Shown here: positions 53,364-61,664 of the stretch, piece by piece | Layout: each line of letters opens with the position of its first letter | How positions within the stretch are numbered: position 1 is the first letter of the stretch | Origin: Bifidobacterium sp. ESL0704 | GTDB taxonomy: Bacteria > Actinomycetota > Actinomycetes > Actinomycetales > Bifidobacteriaceae | DNA length: 64,000 nucleotides | NCBI RefSeq assembly: GCF_029392075.1 | Contig: NZ_CP113929.1 | Span: forward strand, 1,922,001 to 1,986,000 | Direction of reading: 5' to 3' | The notes under the pieces: generated by a model | Told to the model about the DNA's origin: nothing | What the model saw: only the letters and a program-made list of their open reading frames with translations | Database searches by the model: none | Position numbers and translations under genes: made by a program

Positions 53364-53807
53364 TCATTGTTGATAACCTATATCGCAATCCGTATCGCTC
53401 TTACGCAGCACGCATCTTTCAGACGCTACCGTCCCAAAAGTGCGCTTTAGCGAATCTAGAATGCACCCTTCACACGCCAGCGTCAAAAAAGTGCGCCCGG
53501 GAACGGCTAACACGCACCCTTTGCACACCACCGTCAAAAAAGTGCACCCAGAGACAACCAACACGCACCCTTCACACATCACCGTCAAAAAAGTGCACCC
53601 AGAGACAACCAACACGCACCCTTTGCACACCACCGTCAAAAAAATGCGCTTGAGCGAATCTAGAATGCACTGTTCACACGCCAGCGTCAAAAAAGTGCGT
53701 CTGAGGACGACCAACATGCACCCTTTACACATTAGCGTCAAAAAAATGCGCCGCATAGAGGCCGATGGACCGCCATACTTGATGAATCGCGCGATGCTGC
53801 CTCTCAT
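53364..53807 (-). CDS. ORF of seven 17-residue CxxC repeats between pstCA and pstB
   Basis: A 147-codon open frame fills the gap between pstCA and pstB. Its ATG overlaps the pstCA stop (ATGA) and has GGAGG 7 nt upstream; its stop is 12 nt before pstB. After about 18 leading residues (MRGSIARFIKYGGPSASM) come seven 17-residue units with consensus (R/C)-T-F-L-T-(V/L)-x-C-(K/E)-G-C-(V/I)-L; CxxC is kept in the first six and lost in the last. Between two of the copies that can be compared by eye, three bases differ and the Cys change is silent while two others are not. No known family was recognised. The plus strand is also open over the repeats, so this may instead be a non-coding repeat array. 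Coding status is uncertain. Confidence 0.45.
   Translation of the reverse strand: MRGSIARFIKYGGPSASMRRIFLTLMCKGCMLVVLRRTFLTLACEQCILDSLKRIFLTVVCKGCVLVVSGCTFLTVMCEGCVLVVSGCTFLTVVCKGCVLAVPGRTFLTLACEGCILDSLKRTFGTVASERCVLRKSDTDCDIGYQQ
53426..53780. repeat. Seven 51-bp tandem repeats
   Basis: The phrase CGTC(AAAAAA)GTGC starts at 53430, 53481, 53532, 53583, 53634, 53685 and 53736, exactly 51 bp apart. Units fall into two kinds: those with AGCGAATCTAGAATGCAC (copies at 53430 and 53634) and those with AACCAACACGCACCC. On the minus strand each unit contains GGGTGCA...TGCACTTTTTT, a terminator-like foldback, as well as a 17-codon open frame. Confidence 0.95.
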
Positions 53808-55999
53808 CGAGACGCCTCCGCGCTGAACAGGCGCTGCACCAAGCGGCCAACGAGATTCAAAGCAAGCACGATGGCAATCAGCACCAATGCCGCCGCCCAC
53901 GAACGTTCGGACGGAATGGAGGCGATGCAGCCCGGGCCGGCGCTCGGCGGGCAGGTCACAGACATCTTGCTATATTCCTGATAGACGAACACCGGCAGCG
54001 TGGTCATCTGCCCGGAGAAGAGGTTCCAGTTGGTGGTGGCGATGAACCCTGCGGTCATCAGAAGCGGCGCCGTCTCGCCGATGACACGAGCGATGGCGAG
54101 GATGACGCCGGAGACGATGCCGGGAAGCGCGGTGCGCAAGACGACCTTCACGATGGTTCGTGATTTGGTGACACCCAGCGCATAGGAAGCCTCACGCAGG
54201 TCATCGGGGACGATCCGCAACATCTCGACGCTGGAATTGACCACGGTGGGGATCATCAGGATCGACAGCGCCACAGAACCTTCGAAACCGTTGGAAATAC
54301 CGGGACCCATTACAATCGCGAACAGCGAAAAGGCGAACAGGCCAGCGACGATCGAGGGGATGCCGCTCATCACATTGACCAACAGCGTAATGGCCTTGGC
54401 GAATTTACCGCCACGCGCATATTCCACCAAGTAGATGGCGCACATCAGGCCGACCGGCACGGAAATCAGCATCGCACCAAGCGTGACCTCAAGCGTACCG
54501 ATGATGGCGTGTTCGATGCCGCCGTGGCCGCCGGAGGGTGTCGGCATGCCGCCGATGACGCCGGACATGTTGTACGTCAGGAAATTCAGGTTCAGCCGTG
54601 TGACACCACGCGCGACGGTGGTCCAAAGCAGCGAAACCAGCGGTATCATCGCAACAAGGAAGGCAAGACCAATGAAACCGGCCATGATCCGGCTCTTGAA
54701 TTCGCGGCGTTTAAGCTGCGCGTAAGAAGGCGAAAACTGCGAGAAATCTAAGGACATGGAGTGAGATGCATTCGTTTCACGCGACGGAATCACCTTACGA
54801 GCTACATTCACCTCACGAACCGCATTGCGCGACCCATTGCCCTGTGCGTCGCCTAACAACGGCACCGCACCGCTCTCCTCTTCCATCGGCGACTTGCCGG
54901 TCGCAAGCGGAGCACGCGTGCCGCGCCATGTTGCCGATGCCTGTCTCACCGTCGCGATGACGTTGCCCGCGATTCTTCCGGCCAACTTCTCGAAGCCCTT
55001 CCCGTCTGCGGTACCGCGTTTCGTGATACGTCGGGCAAGAAGGTTGACCGCAAACGTGATGGCAAACAGGACCAGGCCGGTGGCAATCAGCGCCGAGACA
55101 CCAAGCGAATCGGCTTCAGGATATTGCGCGGCGATATTGGCGGCGATGGTCTGGCTTTTCGAGGCCTCAAGCCAGTGCCACGAATAGGTCATGCCCGGCG
55201 AAAGCACCATCATCACGGCCATCGTCTCCCCCAGCGCGCGCCCGAGCGCAAGCATCGAGGCCGACACCATGCCGGGGCGCGCGAACGGCAGCGCGGTGAG
55301 TTTGATCATCTCCCATTTCGTGGCACCAAGTGCAAGCGCCGCCTCCTGGTTGAGGCGCGGAGTGGCCGCGAAAACATCGCGGGTCATCGAGGTGATGATC
55401 GGCATGATCATGATGGCCAGAATCACCGCAGCGCTGGCAACCGTGCGCGGCGGGTTGGCAGCGGGACCGGCGAACAGCGGAATCCAACCCAGATGCGCGG
55501 AAACCCAGTCCCAGAACGGGTACATCGCCGGTACGAGTACCAGCGACCCCCACAGTCCGTAAATGACCGAAGGAATCGCGGCCAGCAGGTCGATGACGTA
55601 ATTGAGAACGGTACGAATGCGTTCGCGCGCATAAAACGTGATAAACAGGGCGACGCCGAGCGCGACAAAAAAGGCGATCGCCAGCGCCAGCGCCGCAATC
55701 ACCACCGTACCGAAGACCAAAGGCCCGACATATTGCCAGAACCCCTGCGCCTTGCCTCCGCTCAAGGTTGCAAAAACCGCAGAAGTCCGGGCTTGCGGAC
55801 CGGCGAAAATCGGCCAGGCACGCAGCAGCAGGAAGAGGACCACAGCGCCCAGCGCCACCAGAATCAAGGCACCGCAGCCAACGGCCACGGCACGGAAAAT
55901 CCTGTCTTGACTGCGCCAGCCCGCTTTGGCGTTCGCGGAATCAATTGATGCCGCCGGCATCGCATGCTCCAAGCTACTGCTTTCAGGTGTAGTCGCCAT
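53804..55999 (-). CDS. pstCA: Fused PstC-PstA phosphate permease
   Basis: A single 731-residue frame contains both membrane permeases of the phosphate ABC transporter. The N-terminal part (about 1-330) is PstC, with six helices, ERIRTVLNYVIDLLAAIPSV and the EAA-like loop NQEAALALGATKWEMIKLTA. A hydrophilic linker follows (about 330-414; TRAPLATGKSPMEEESGAVP). The C-terminal part (from about Met415, MSLDFSQFSPSYAQLKRREF) is PstA, with VNVMSGIPSIVAGLFAFSLF and DDLREASYALGVTKSRTIVK. No ribosome-binding site precedes Met415, so separate translation of PstA is not supported. The start at 55999 has AAGGTAGG upstream. A chromosomal fusion of the two half-transporters is uncommon. Confidence 0.88.
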   Translation of the reverse strand: MATTPESSSLEHAMPAASIDSANAKAGWRSQDRIFRAVAVGCGALILVALGAVVLFLLLRAWPIFAGPQARTSAVFATLSGGKAQGFWQYVGPLVFGTVVIAALALAIAFFVALGVALFITFYARERIRTVLNYVIDLLAAIPSVIYGLWGSLVLVPAMYPFWDWVSAHLGWIPLFAGPAANPPRTVASAAVILAIMIMPIITSMTRDVFAATPRLNQEAALALGATKWEMIKLTALPFARPGMVSASMLALGRALGETMAVMMVLSPGMTYSWHWLEASKSQTIAANIAAQYPEADSLGVSALIATGLVLFAITFAVNLLARRITKRGTADGKGFEKLAGRIAGNVIATVRQASATWRGTRAPLATGKSPMEEESGAVPLLGDAQGNGSRNAVREVNVARKVIPSRETNASHSMSLDFSQFSPSYAQLKRREFKSRIMAGFIGLAFLVAMIPLVSLLWTTVARGVTRLNLNFLTYNMSGVIGGMPTPSGGHGGIEHAIIGTLEVTLGAMLISVPVGLMCAIYLVEYARGGKFAKAITLLVNVMSGIPSIVAGLFAFSLFAIVMGPGISNGFEGSVALSILMIPTVVNSSVEMLRIVPDDLREASYALGVTKSRTIVKVVLRTALPGIVSGVILAIARVIGETAPLLMTAGFIATTNWNLFSGQMTTLPVFVYQEYSKMSVTCPPSAGPGCIASIPSERSWAAALVLIAIVLALNLVGRLVQRLFSAEASR

Positions 56000-56149
56000 G
56001 CTGTTGCCTACCTTCAAAGTTCGGAGCCAGCCGAATCGCCTTTGCTCTCACAAAACCGGCCGATCCTCATCAAACGCGGTCAGCCAACCGGTGGAGTCAT
56101 GCTTATCTGCCGGGTACTCGTCGGATTCGTTCGTTGGCCTGGTCGCCAA

Positions 56150-56230
56150 TTGGTCTGGTCTCAGTTGGTTCAGTCGGTTGAGTTGGTTCAGTTCGCTCTG
56201 CCTCATTCGCTCTGCCTCATTCGCTTATCG
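56150..56230. repeat. Short tandem repeats between pstS and pstCA
   Basis: Two copies of a 15-bp unit TTCGCTCTGCCTCAT (starting near 56192) preceded by GTTGGTTCAG-like repeats. They lie between the pstS stop and the pstCA start, with no gene of their own. Confidence 0.7.
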
Positions 56231-56271
56231 ACAAATCCGATGATTTCGTCACCCGGCAATCCGCTCAACGG

Positions 56272-57393
56272 CTATTTCGCCTGTACCGCACCAATGGATT
56301 TCAGGGCTTTCTGCGTCAGCGCTCCCCCTAGAGGGGCCGAACCGGTGTTGTCCGCAGCCACCTTCTGCCCGCTGTCGCTTAAGACATAACCGAGCCATTC
56401 GCGTACGAACAGGCCGGTCTGCCGGTCTTTGTAAGCCGGGCACGCCACGGCATAGGAGGAGGAAACCACCGGATAATCGCCAGCAGCATTCGTGGCATAG
56501 TTGACGTTTACCACCACGCGTTTGCTGCCCTTGGGCATCGGACGCAACGGCGAGGCATTGACCGTTTTCGCGGCCGCATCCGCAGCCGGCGCGACATAGT
56601 CGGAACCGACACGCACCGCAACCGTGCCGAAATTGCCGGCCTTGGCCAAATCCGCGTAACCGATGGTGCCGTCGGCCTGACCGATGCTGCTGACCACACC
56701 GTCGGTGCCTTTGGCGGCCTGACCGACCCCGACCGGCCAGTTTTCCTGCGGCTCGTAGCCCCAGTCGTTCGGTGCGGCAGCCTTGAGATATGAAGTGAAA
56801 TTATTGGTCGTGCCCGACTTGTCGGAACGATGGATCACGGTTATCGGCGTGGCAGGCAGGTCCACCTTGGGGTTTTCGGCCTTGATGGCTTCGTCGTTCC
56901 ACTGCGTGATCTTCCCGTCGAAAATACGCGCGATGACTCCGGCGTCCATATTCAGATGCTTGCCCTGCCCCGAAATGTCTTTGAGATTGAATATCACCGC
57001 AATCGGGGAAACGTACACCGGAACGTCGAAAGCGCTGCCCGATTTGCAGATGGACTTGGAAAGCTCAATCTGCTGGTCGTTCAACGGAGCGTCGGTACCC
57101 GCCCAAGCGATGGCACCGGTCAGAAACGTAGAGACCCCGGCTCCGGAACCGGAAGGGTTATAGGCTATCCGCGCGTTGCGGTTTTTGCCTTGGTAGGTGG
57201 CGATCCACGCTTCCACGGCCCCTTGCTGCGAAGAGGCGCCGGCACCGTGGAATTCACCGGAAATACCGGTATCCCTGCCTTTAGCACCTCTTAAGGCGCC
57301 GGAGGGGATATTGTCGCCGCAGGCCGAAAGCGCCGCCACCATCGCCAACGAGGAAACGACGGCGATGAGGCGCTTACATGTGGTGCTGTGCAT
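56272..57393 (-). CDS. pstS: Phosphate-binding lipoprotein PstS
   Basis: The substrate-binding protein of the phosphate importer. The N-terminal MHSTTCKRLIAVVSSLAMVA is a signal peptide ending in the lipobox ALSAC, so the mature protein is anchored by a lipidated Cys. GAGASSQQGAVEAWIATYQG and YNPSGSGAGVSTFLTGAIAW form phosphate-binding loops, followed by IHRSDKSGTTNNFTSYL and a C-terminal KDRQTGLFVREWLGYVL. The ATG at 57393 is chosen to begin the signal peptide; a GTG at 57405 is possible. The gap to pstCA (56000-56271) contains short tandem repeats. Confidence 0.95.
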   Translation of the reverse strand: MHSTTCKRLIAVVSSLAMVAALSACGDNIPSGALRGAKGRDTGISGEFHGAGASSQQGAVEAWIATYQGKNRNARIAYNPSGSGAGVSTFLTGAIAWAGTDAPLNDQQIELSKSICKSGSAFDVPVYVSPIAVIFNLKDISGQGKHLNMDAGVIARIFDGKITQWNDEAIKAENPKVDLPATPITVIHRSDKSGTTNNFTSYLKAAAPNDWGYEPQENWPVGVGQAAKGTDGVVSSIGQADGTIGYADLAKAGNFGTVAVRVGSDYVAPAADAAAKTVNASPLRPMPKGSKRVVVNVNYATNAAGDYPVVSSSYAVACPAYKDRQTGLFVREWLGYVLSDSGQKVAADNTGSAPLGGALTQKALKSIGAVQAK

Positions 57394-57835
57394 GATGGTA
57401 CTCACCGTTTCATTATGACAGATGGGCTGCCGCCGTTCACTAGACAATTTCCGCAATTTCATATCCGCAGCGTCTTTTGCAACGACCCATATGGAATTCC
57501 ATTGCCGACCAAGCCGGAAACATAAGCCGACCTTCTGGCTTTTCGATTCAGAGTCGTGGAGCCGAAAACGGCGATACCGTACAATTCCTGACGTATGACA
57601 TTATCGACCGAACGTTACGCACGGCACCGACCAATCCTTCAACGGCTTGCCGACCTTTTGAGCCGAAAAGGGTTGGTCATCCAAAGTTACAGCCTTCGGT
57701 ATTTCTCATTGGGCGAACGGCGCACAGCGTCCGGCAAGATGGAGGAATTCAGAAATCAGCGTCTCATGAGTCTATAGGTTCCAAGGTTCCGGACGTTTCG
57801 GCATAAACCCGACCGGCCTACGCGCCGAAGAATAG
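57394..57835. other. pstS upstream region
   Basis: About 440 bp between pstS and mtnN with no supported gene. It should contain the pstS promoter. I see no clear PHO-box repeat or terminator by eye; a plus-strand open frame here has no recognisable features. Confidence 0.45.
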
Positions 57836-58528
57836 TCAGAGCCTGGTCACGATATCGACGGCAAGGCGTGCTGCGGTATCGGCATATTCGGAGATGTCGA
57901 ACTCCTTGAACTGCTCGTATTCGGTATCGGCCTCGTCGGAAAGCGCGCGGATGACCAGCACCGGCACGTCGTTGCGGGCGGCGACATGGGCCACGGCCGC
58001 GCCTTCCATCTCCACCGCGTCGGCGTGGGTCTTTTCGGCGACCACGGCCGCGGCTTCGGGAGTGCCAATGAAATTGTTGCCGGAGGCGATCACACCGGTC
58101 ATGTGGTGGATGCTCATCTCGTCAAGCGCGGCACTGGCCACGTCGAGCAGATGCTGGTCGCTGTGGAATTCCTCGGTTTCCGGCTTCCACTGGGCGATCA
58201 TGCGCATGTCGGAATCGAGGTAGCGCAGAGTGCCTCCGAGCACGATGTCATCGATATGCATCGACTTGTTGAGCGATCCGGCGATACCGGAGAAGATGAC
58301 GGCATCGGGATGGTAGGCATCGACAAGGACCTGCGTGGTGGCCGCGGCGTTGACCAGGCCCATGCCACCCACCGTGGCGGCGACGGTGATCTGCTCGCCG
58401 GACTTGGAGGTGAGCGTGCCGACGTTGATGTCAAGGCTCGCAGTCTTGTTGTGCTTCACGCCGTCCAGAGACTTGGCGATCAGCGCGACTTCCTCTTCCA
58501 TGGCTCCGATGATGGCGACGGTCTTCAT
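57836..58528 (-). CDS. mtnN: 5'-methylthioadenosine/S-adenosylhomocysteine nucleosidase
   Basis: MtnN (Pfs) hydrolyses methylthioadenosine and S-adenosylhomocysteine to adenine, feeding methionine salvage and autoinducer-2 precursor formation. The 230-residue product starts MKTVAIIGAMEEEVALIAKS, the family opening with the catalytic Glu, contains VIFSGIAGSLNKSMHIDDIV and ends with AVEMEGAAVAHVAA and IRALSDEAD carrying the catalytic Asp. It is monocistronic. Confidence 0.95.
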   Translation of the reverse strand: MKTVAIIGAMEEEVALIAKSLDGVKHNKTASLDINVGTLTSKSGEQITVAATVGGMGLVNAAATTQVLVDAYHPDAVIFSGIAGSLNKSMHIDDIVLGGTLRYLDSDMRMIAQWKPETEEFHSDQHLLDVASAALDEMSIHHMTGVIASGNNFIGTPEAAAVVAEKTHADAVEMEGAAVAHVAARNDVPVLVIRALSDEADTEYEQFKEFDISEYADTAARLAVDIVTRL

Positions 58529-58665
58529 AGTTCCTCGTTTCTTGGTTTTTCCTAAATTGCTGCCAAAGTCCTTATAAGAATACGGCTCTTCACCATATAT
58601 TCAGACTCGGATATGACATTTCCGGTACAACGCCACGTCGCAAAATCGCGTGTCCTCGTGCAAGA

Positions 58666-59931
58666 TCAGGCGCCGCGGCGGACATCGACGGCGTTGGCAA
58701 GCTCACGCAGCAACCGCTCCGTCTCTGGCCAGGCGATGCACTTGTCGGTGATCGACTTGCCGTATTCCAGCTGCGAAAGCGGGGCCGCGGGCTGGGCACC
58801 GCCGAGGATGTTGCTTTCCAACATGAGCCCGGTGATATCGGGCTCGCCGGTGGCGATTCGACCGGCCAATTCGCGCGCGACCTCGGCCTGACGAATCTCG
58901 TCCTTGCCTGAATTGCCGTGCGAGCAGTCGATGATAAGGCCGTGGCAAGCGGCACAATCCGACGGCATCTCGCTTCTGATGGAATGCATGGCCTGCTGCA
59001 CCGAAGCCGTATCGTAATTGGGGCCGCGCGAGGAACCGCGCAACACGACGTGGCAATCGGGGTTGCCGAGCGTCTCGACGGCGCTGGCGCGGCCCAAGTG
59101 ATCGATGCCGAAGAACGTGTGCTGCTGGGTTGCGGTATAGCACCCGTCGATGGCGGCCTTGACCGATCCATCGGTCGCGTTTTTGAAGCCGATGGGCATC
59201 GAAAGCCCACTGGCGAGCTGACGATGAATCTGGGACTCGGTGTTGCGAGCGCCGATCACCCCCCAGCTCACGGCGTCGGAAATGTATTGCGGACTGGTTG
59301 GCTCCAGGAATTCCGTCGCCGCTGCCACGCCTTCGTTCAGCACGCCGAGCAGGGTCTTGCGAGCCAGCAACAGGCCCTTCTTGATGTTGTGGCTACCGTC
59401 GAGATCCGGGTCGTTGATCAGGCCCTTCCACCCCACCGTGGTGCGCGGCTTCTCGAAGTAGACGCGCATGACGATAAGGAGGCGGTCGCCGAGCTCGTCC
59501 TTCATTTTGGCCAGACGGTGGGCGTAATCGAGCGCCGCCTTTGGATCATGAACGGAGCAGGGGCCGGTGATGACCAGAAGCCTATCGTCTTTGCCACGCA
59601 GACAATCGCGTATCTCGTCGCGGGAACGGACGACCAAATCCGTCGCCTCGACGCTCAGCGGCATGCTCGAAAGCACGTCGGCCGGGGTGGGCAACGGCTC
59701 GAGCTCGAAGACGCGGCGGTTGACGATGCGGTTGACCCCGGCCTCGTCCTCCCAACGCTTGATACCTTTGACTTTCAACGGATTCTCGCCGTTTTTCAGC
59801 GCCTTCTCGAAAGCCGCGCGGTTTTTGGCGTCATCGATGCCCTGAACGGATTGGCTGGAAACGTTGTCTTCGACTCTGTTGCCCTCGCCGAGCGCCGACG
59901 AACCTTTGGCGTCATTCACAGCTTCACCCAT
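58666..59931 (-). CDS. Class I DAHP synthase, copy 1
   Basis: 3-Deoxy-7-phosphoheptulonate synthase, the first step of aromatic amino acid synthesis, from PEP and erythrose-4-phosphate (AroF/G/H family). Conserved blocks include LLVITGPCSVHDPKAALDYA, VYFEKPRTTVGWKGLINDPD, AIGARNTESQIHRQLASGLS and CHGLIIDCSHGNSGKDEIRQ with the metal His. The N-terminal 80 residues (GEAVNDAKGSSALGEGNRVE) are a non-conserved hydrophilic extension. The start at 59931 is chosen for its GGAG about 10 nt upstream. A second DAHP synthase follows at 60223; the two differ mainly in the N-terminus, suggesting differently regulated isozymes. Confidence 0.93.
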   Translation of the reverse strand: MGEAVNDAKGSSALGEGNRVEDNVSSQSVQGIDDAKNRAAFEKALKNGENPLKVKGIKRWEDEAGVNRIVNRRVFELEPLPTPADVLSSMPLSVEATDLVVRSRDEIRDCLRGKDDRLLVITGPCSVHDPKAALDYAHRLAKMKDELGDRLLIVMRVYFEKPRTTVGWKGLINDPDLDGSHNIKKGLLLARKTLLGVLNEGVAAATEFLEPTSPQYISDAVSWGVIGARNTESQIHRQLASGLSMPIGFKNATDGSVKAAIDGCYTATQQHTFFGIDHLGRASAVETLGNPDCHVVLRGSSRGPNYDTASVQQAMHSIRSEMPSDCAACHGLIIDCSHGNSGKDEIRQAEVARELAGRIATGEPDITGLMLESNILGGAQPAAPLSQLEYGKSITDKCIAWPETERLLRELANAVDVRRGA

Positions 59932-60093
59932 ATATATTGCACTCCACTTATCGTTTTTCTGTCCACCATCATCCACATTTCCATATCGCCTTACGATCAT
60001 GTCGACAATAGCGCATATCGGTTTGTCGTCCCAGCTATAAGGATAGGCCATATTTGTTCATAACTCGGCCCAGCTATCGGCGTTTCCCGAACT

Positions 60094-60202
60094 TGCGTCG
60101 AAAAGCAGAAAAACCATGCTGAAAATCTGCTTTTCAACGCATCAAATACATTATCAGCGTTAAAAAGCAGAAAAACGACACCGAGAATCTGCTTTTCAAC
60201 GC
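60094..60202. repeat. Family C twin-hairpin element, copy 3
   Basis: TGCGTCGAAAAGCAGA (60094-60109) with TCTGCTTTTCAACGCA (60126-60141), then GCGTTAAAAAGCAGA (60157-60171) with TCTGCTTTTCAACGC (60188-60202), again 63 bp apart. It lies between the two DAHP synthase genes. Confidence 0.92.
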
Positions 60203-60222
60203 AAATAAGCTACAACCATCAC

Positions 60223-61359
60223 TCAGCGGTCGAGCTTGCGACGGGAGGTGACGGCGTCGGCCAGGGTGTGCAGCAGCTCGTCGGTGCGATCCCAGGAGAT
60301 GCAGGAATCGGTGATCGAACGGCCGTAGACCAGCTGGTCGAGCGGCGCGGGCGACTGGTGGCCGCCGCGAATGTTGCTTTCCATCATGACTCCGAAGATG
60401 CCGGGCTCACCCTTGGCCAGACGTGCGGCGATCTCTTCGATCACCTCGGCCTCGCGCACCTCGTCCTTGCCGCAATTGCCGTGGGCGGCATCGATGACCA
60501 AGCCGTGCTCGCTCGGGCCGGTGACCTTCGACTGCTTCAGCGTCTCCAGCGCCTCGACCACAGACTTCGCGTCATAGTTCGGCCCGGAATTCGAGCCACG
60601 CAGGACGATATGGCAATCGGGGTTGCCCTTGGTCTCCGCCGAAATCACGCGTCCGTCAAGATTGATTGAAAGGAAATGATGCTCGCTGGACACCGCATAG
60701 CAGGAATCCGCCGCGACCTTCACTGAGCCGTCGGTGGAGTTCTTGAAGCCGATCGGCATCGACATGCCGCTGGCCAGCTCGCGATGGACCTGGCTTTCGG
60801 TATTGCGCGCCCCGATGGCGCCCCAGCTGACCATGTCACAGATATACTGCGGGGTAATCGGGTCGAGCCATTCGGTGGCGGCGGGCAAACCTTGGTTCAG
60901 CACGTCGGCGAGGACCTTGCGGGCCAGATCCATGCCCTTGCGGATATTGAATTCGCCGTCAAGATCCGGATCGTTGATCAGCCCCTTCCACCCAATGGTG
61001 GTGCGCGGCTTCTCGAAATAGACGCGCATGACGATCATCAGACGGTCTTTGAGCTCATCGTTTACCTTGGCCAGACGTCCAGCGTAATCCTTCGCGGCTT
61101 TCGGATCATGAATCGAGCAGGGACCGACGATGACCAGCAGTCGGTCATCACGTCCGTGCAGGATGTCGCGGATCTCCTGACGGGACTTCAAGACCAAATC
61201 ACTCATCGGCTTAGTCAGCGGGGTTTCCTTCAGAAACGCCCTCGGCGCAGGAATCGGGTCAAGCTGGCGGATATTGACATCCACGGTTTCGGGATAAACG
61301 GCTTCCTCGCCAAATCGCCGTGCGTCCTCAGAACTTCCAGGCCCTCGCATAATCGCCAT
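60223..61359 (-). CDS. Class I DAHP synthase, copy 2
   Basis: A 378-residue paralogue of the adjacent DAHP synthase, with LLVIVGPCSIHDPKAAKDYA, VYFEKPRTTIGWKGLINDPD, GAIGARNTESQVHRELASGM and GLVIDAAHGNCGKDEVREAE. It starts MAIMRGPGSSEDARRFGEEA; GAGGAGGGGAATC lies directly before the ATG at 61359, and a longer frame to 61470 lacks this support. The isozyme pair probably differs in feedback inhibition (for example Phe against Tyr), which cannot be read here. Confidence 0.95.
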   Translation of the reverse strand: MAIMRGPGSSEDARRFGEEAVYPETVDVNIRQLDPIPAPRAFLKETPLTKPMSDLVLKSRQEIRDILHGRDDRLLVIVGPCSIHDPKAAKDYAGRLAKVNDELKDRLMIVMRVYFEKPRTTIGWKGLINDPDLDGEFNIRKGMDLARKVLADVLNQGLPAATEWLDPITPQYICDMVSWGAIGARNTESQVHRELASGMSMPIGFKNSTDGSVKVAADSCYAVSSEHHFLSINLDGRVISAETKGNPDCHIVLRGSNSGPNYDAKSVVEALETLKQSKVTGPSEHGLVIDAAHGNCGKDEVREAEVIEEIAARLAKGEPGIFGVMMESNIRGGHQSPAPLDQLVYGRSITDSCISWDRTDELLHTLADAVTSRRKLDR

Positions 61360-61598
61360 GATTCCCCTCCTCTTTCCTGATTCGGATATTTTCTCCCTGC
61401 ACGCTCGAAGCGCAACAGGAGGCTCATTATAATCGATTGAACGATGTAATACCGCCATTTGTCCAATCATGATGACGTTGCCCCGTCTTCAAGGCGGGGC
61501 AACGAAAATATTAGCGAATGTGTATTGAAATTCGCACTATGCGAGTGCGCCTTATTGAGTCGACAATCATCTCTAACTCAACAGATGCCAACTGGTTT

Positions 61599-61663
61599 CC
61601 TGAAACCGGCAGGTGCCGGTTTCAGGCGCGTATTGGCCGAAAATAGCCCACTGGGCTATTTTC
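61599..61663 (-). terminator. Double terminator after pepC
   Basis: Two perfect hairpins: GAAAATAGCCCA/TGGGCTATTTTC (61639-61663), starting 2 nt past the pepC stop, and CCTGAAACCGGC/GCCGGTTTCAGG (61599-61626). Neither has a long T-run on the minus strand. The rest of 61360-61598 contains no gene and presumably the promoter of DAHP synthase copy 2. Confidence 0.75.
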
Positions 61664-61664
61664 T

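Noticed and set aside
53440..53826. Plus-strand gene over the 51-bp repeats (VKKV-HPETTNTHP-type repeats)
   Set aside because: No ribosome-binding site, opposite to the operon and overlapping the pstCA end; the minus-strand frame has far better translation signals.
54400..54760. Separate pstA gene starting at 54757
   Set aside because: No ribosome-binding site before the ATG and the frame is continuous with pstC.
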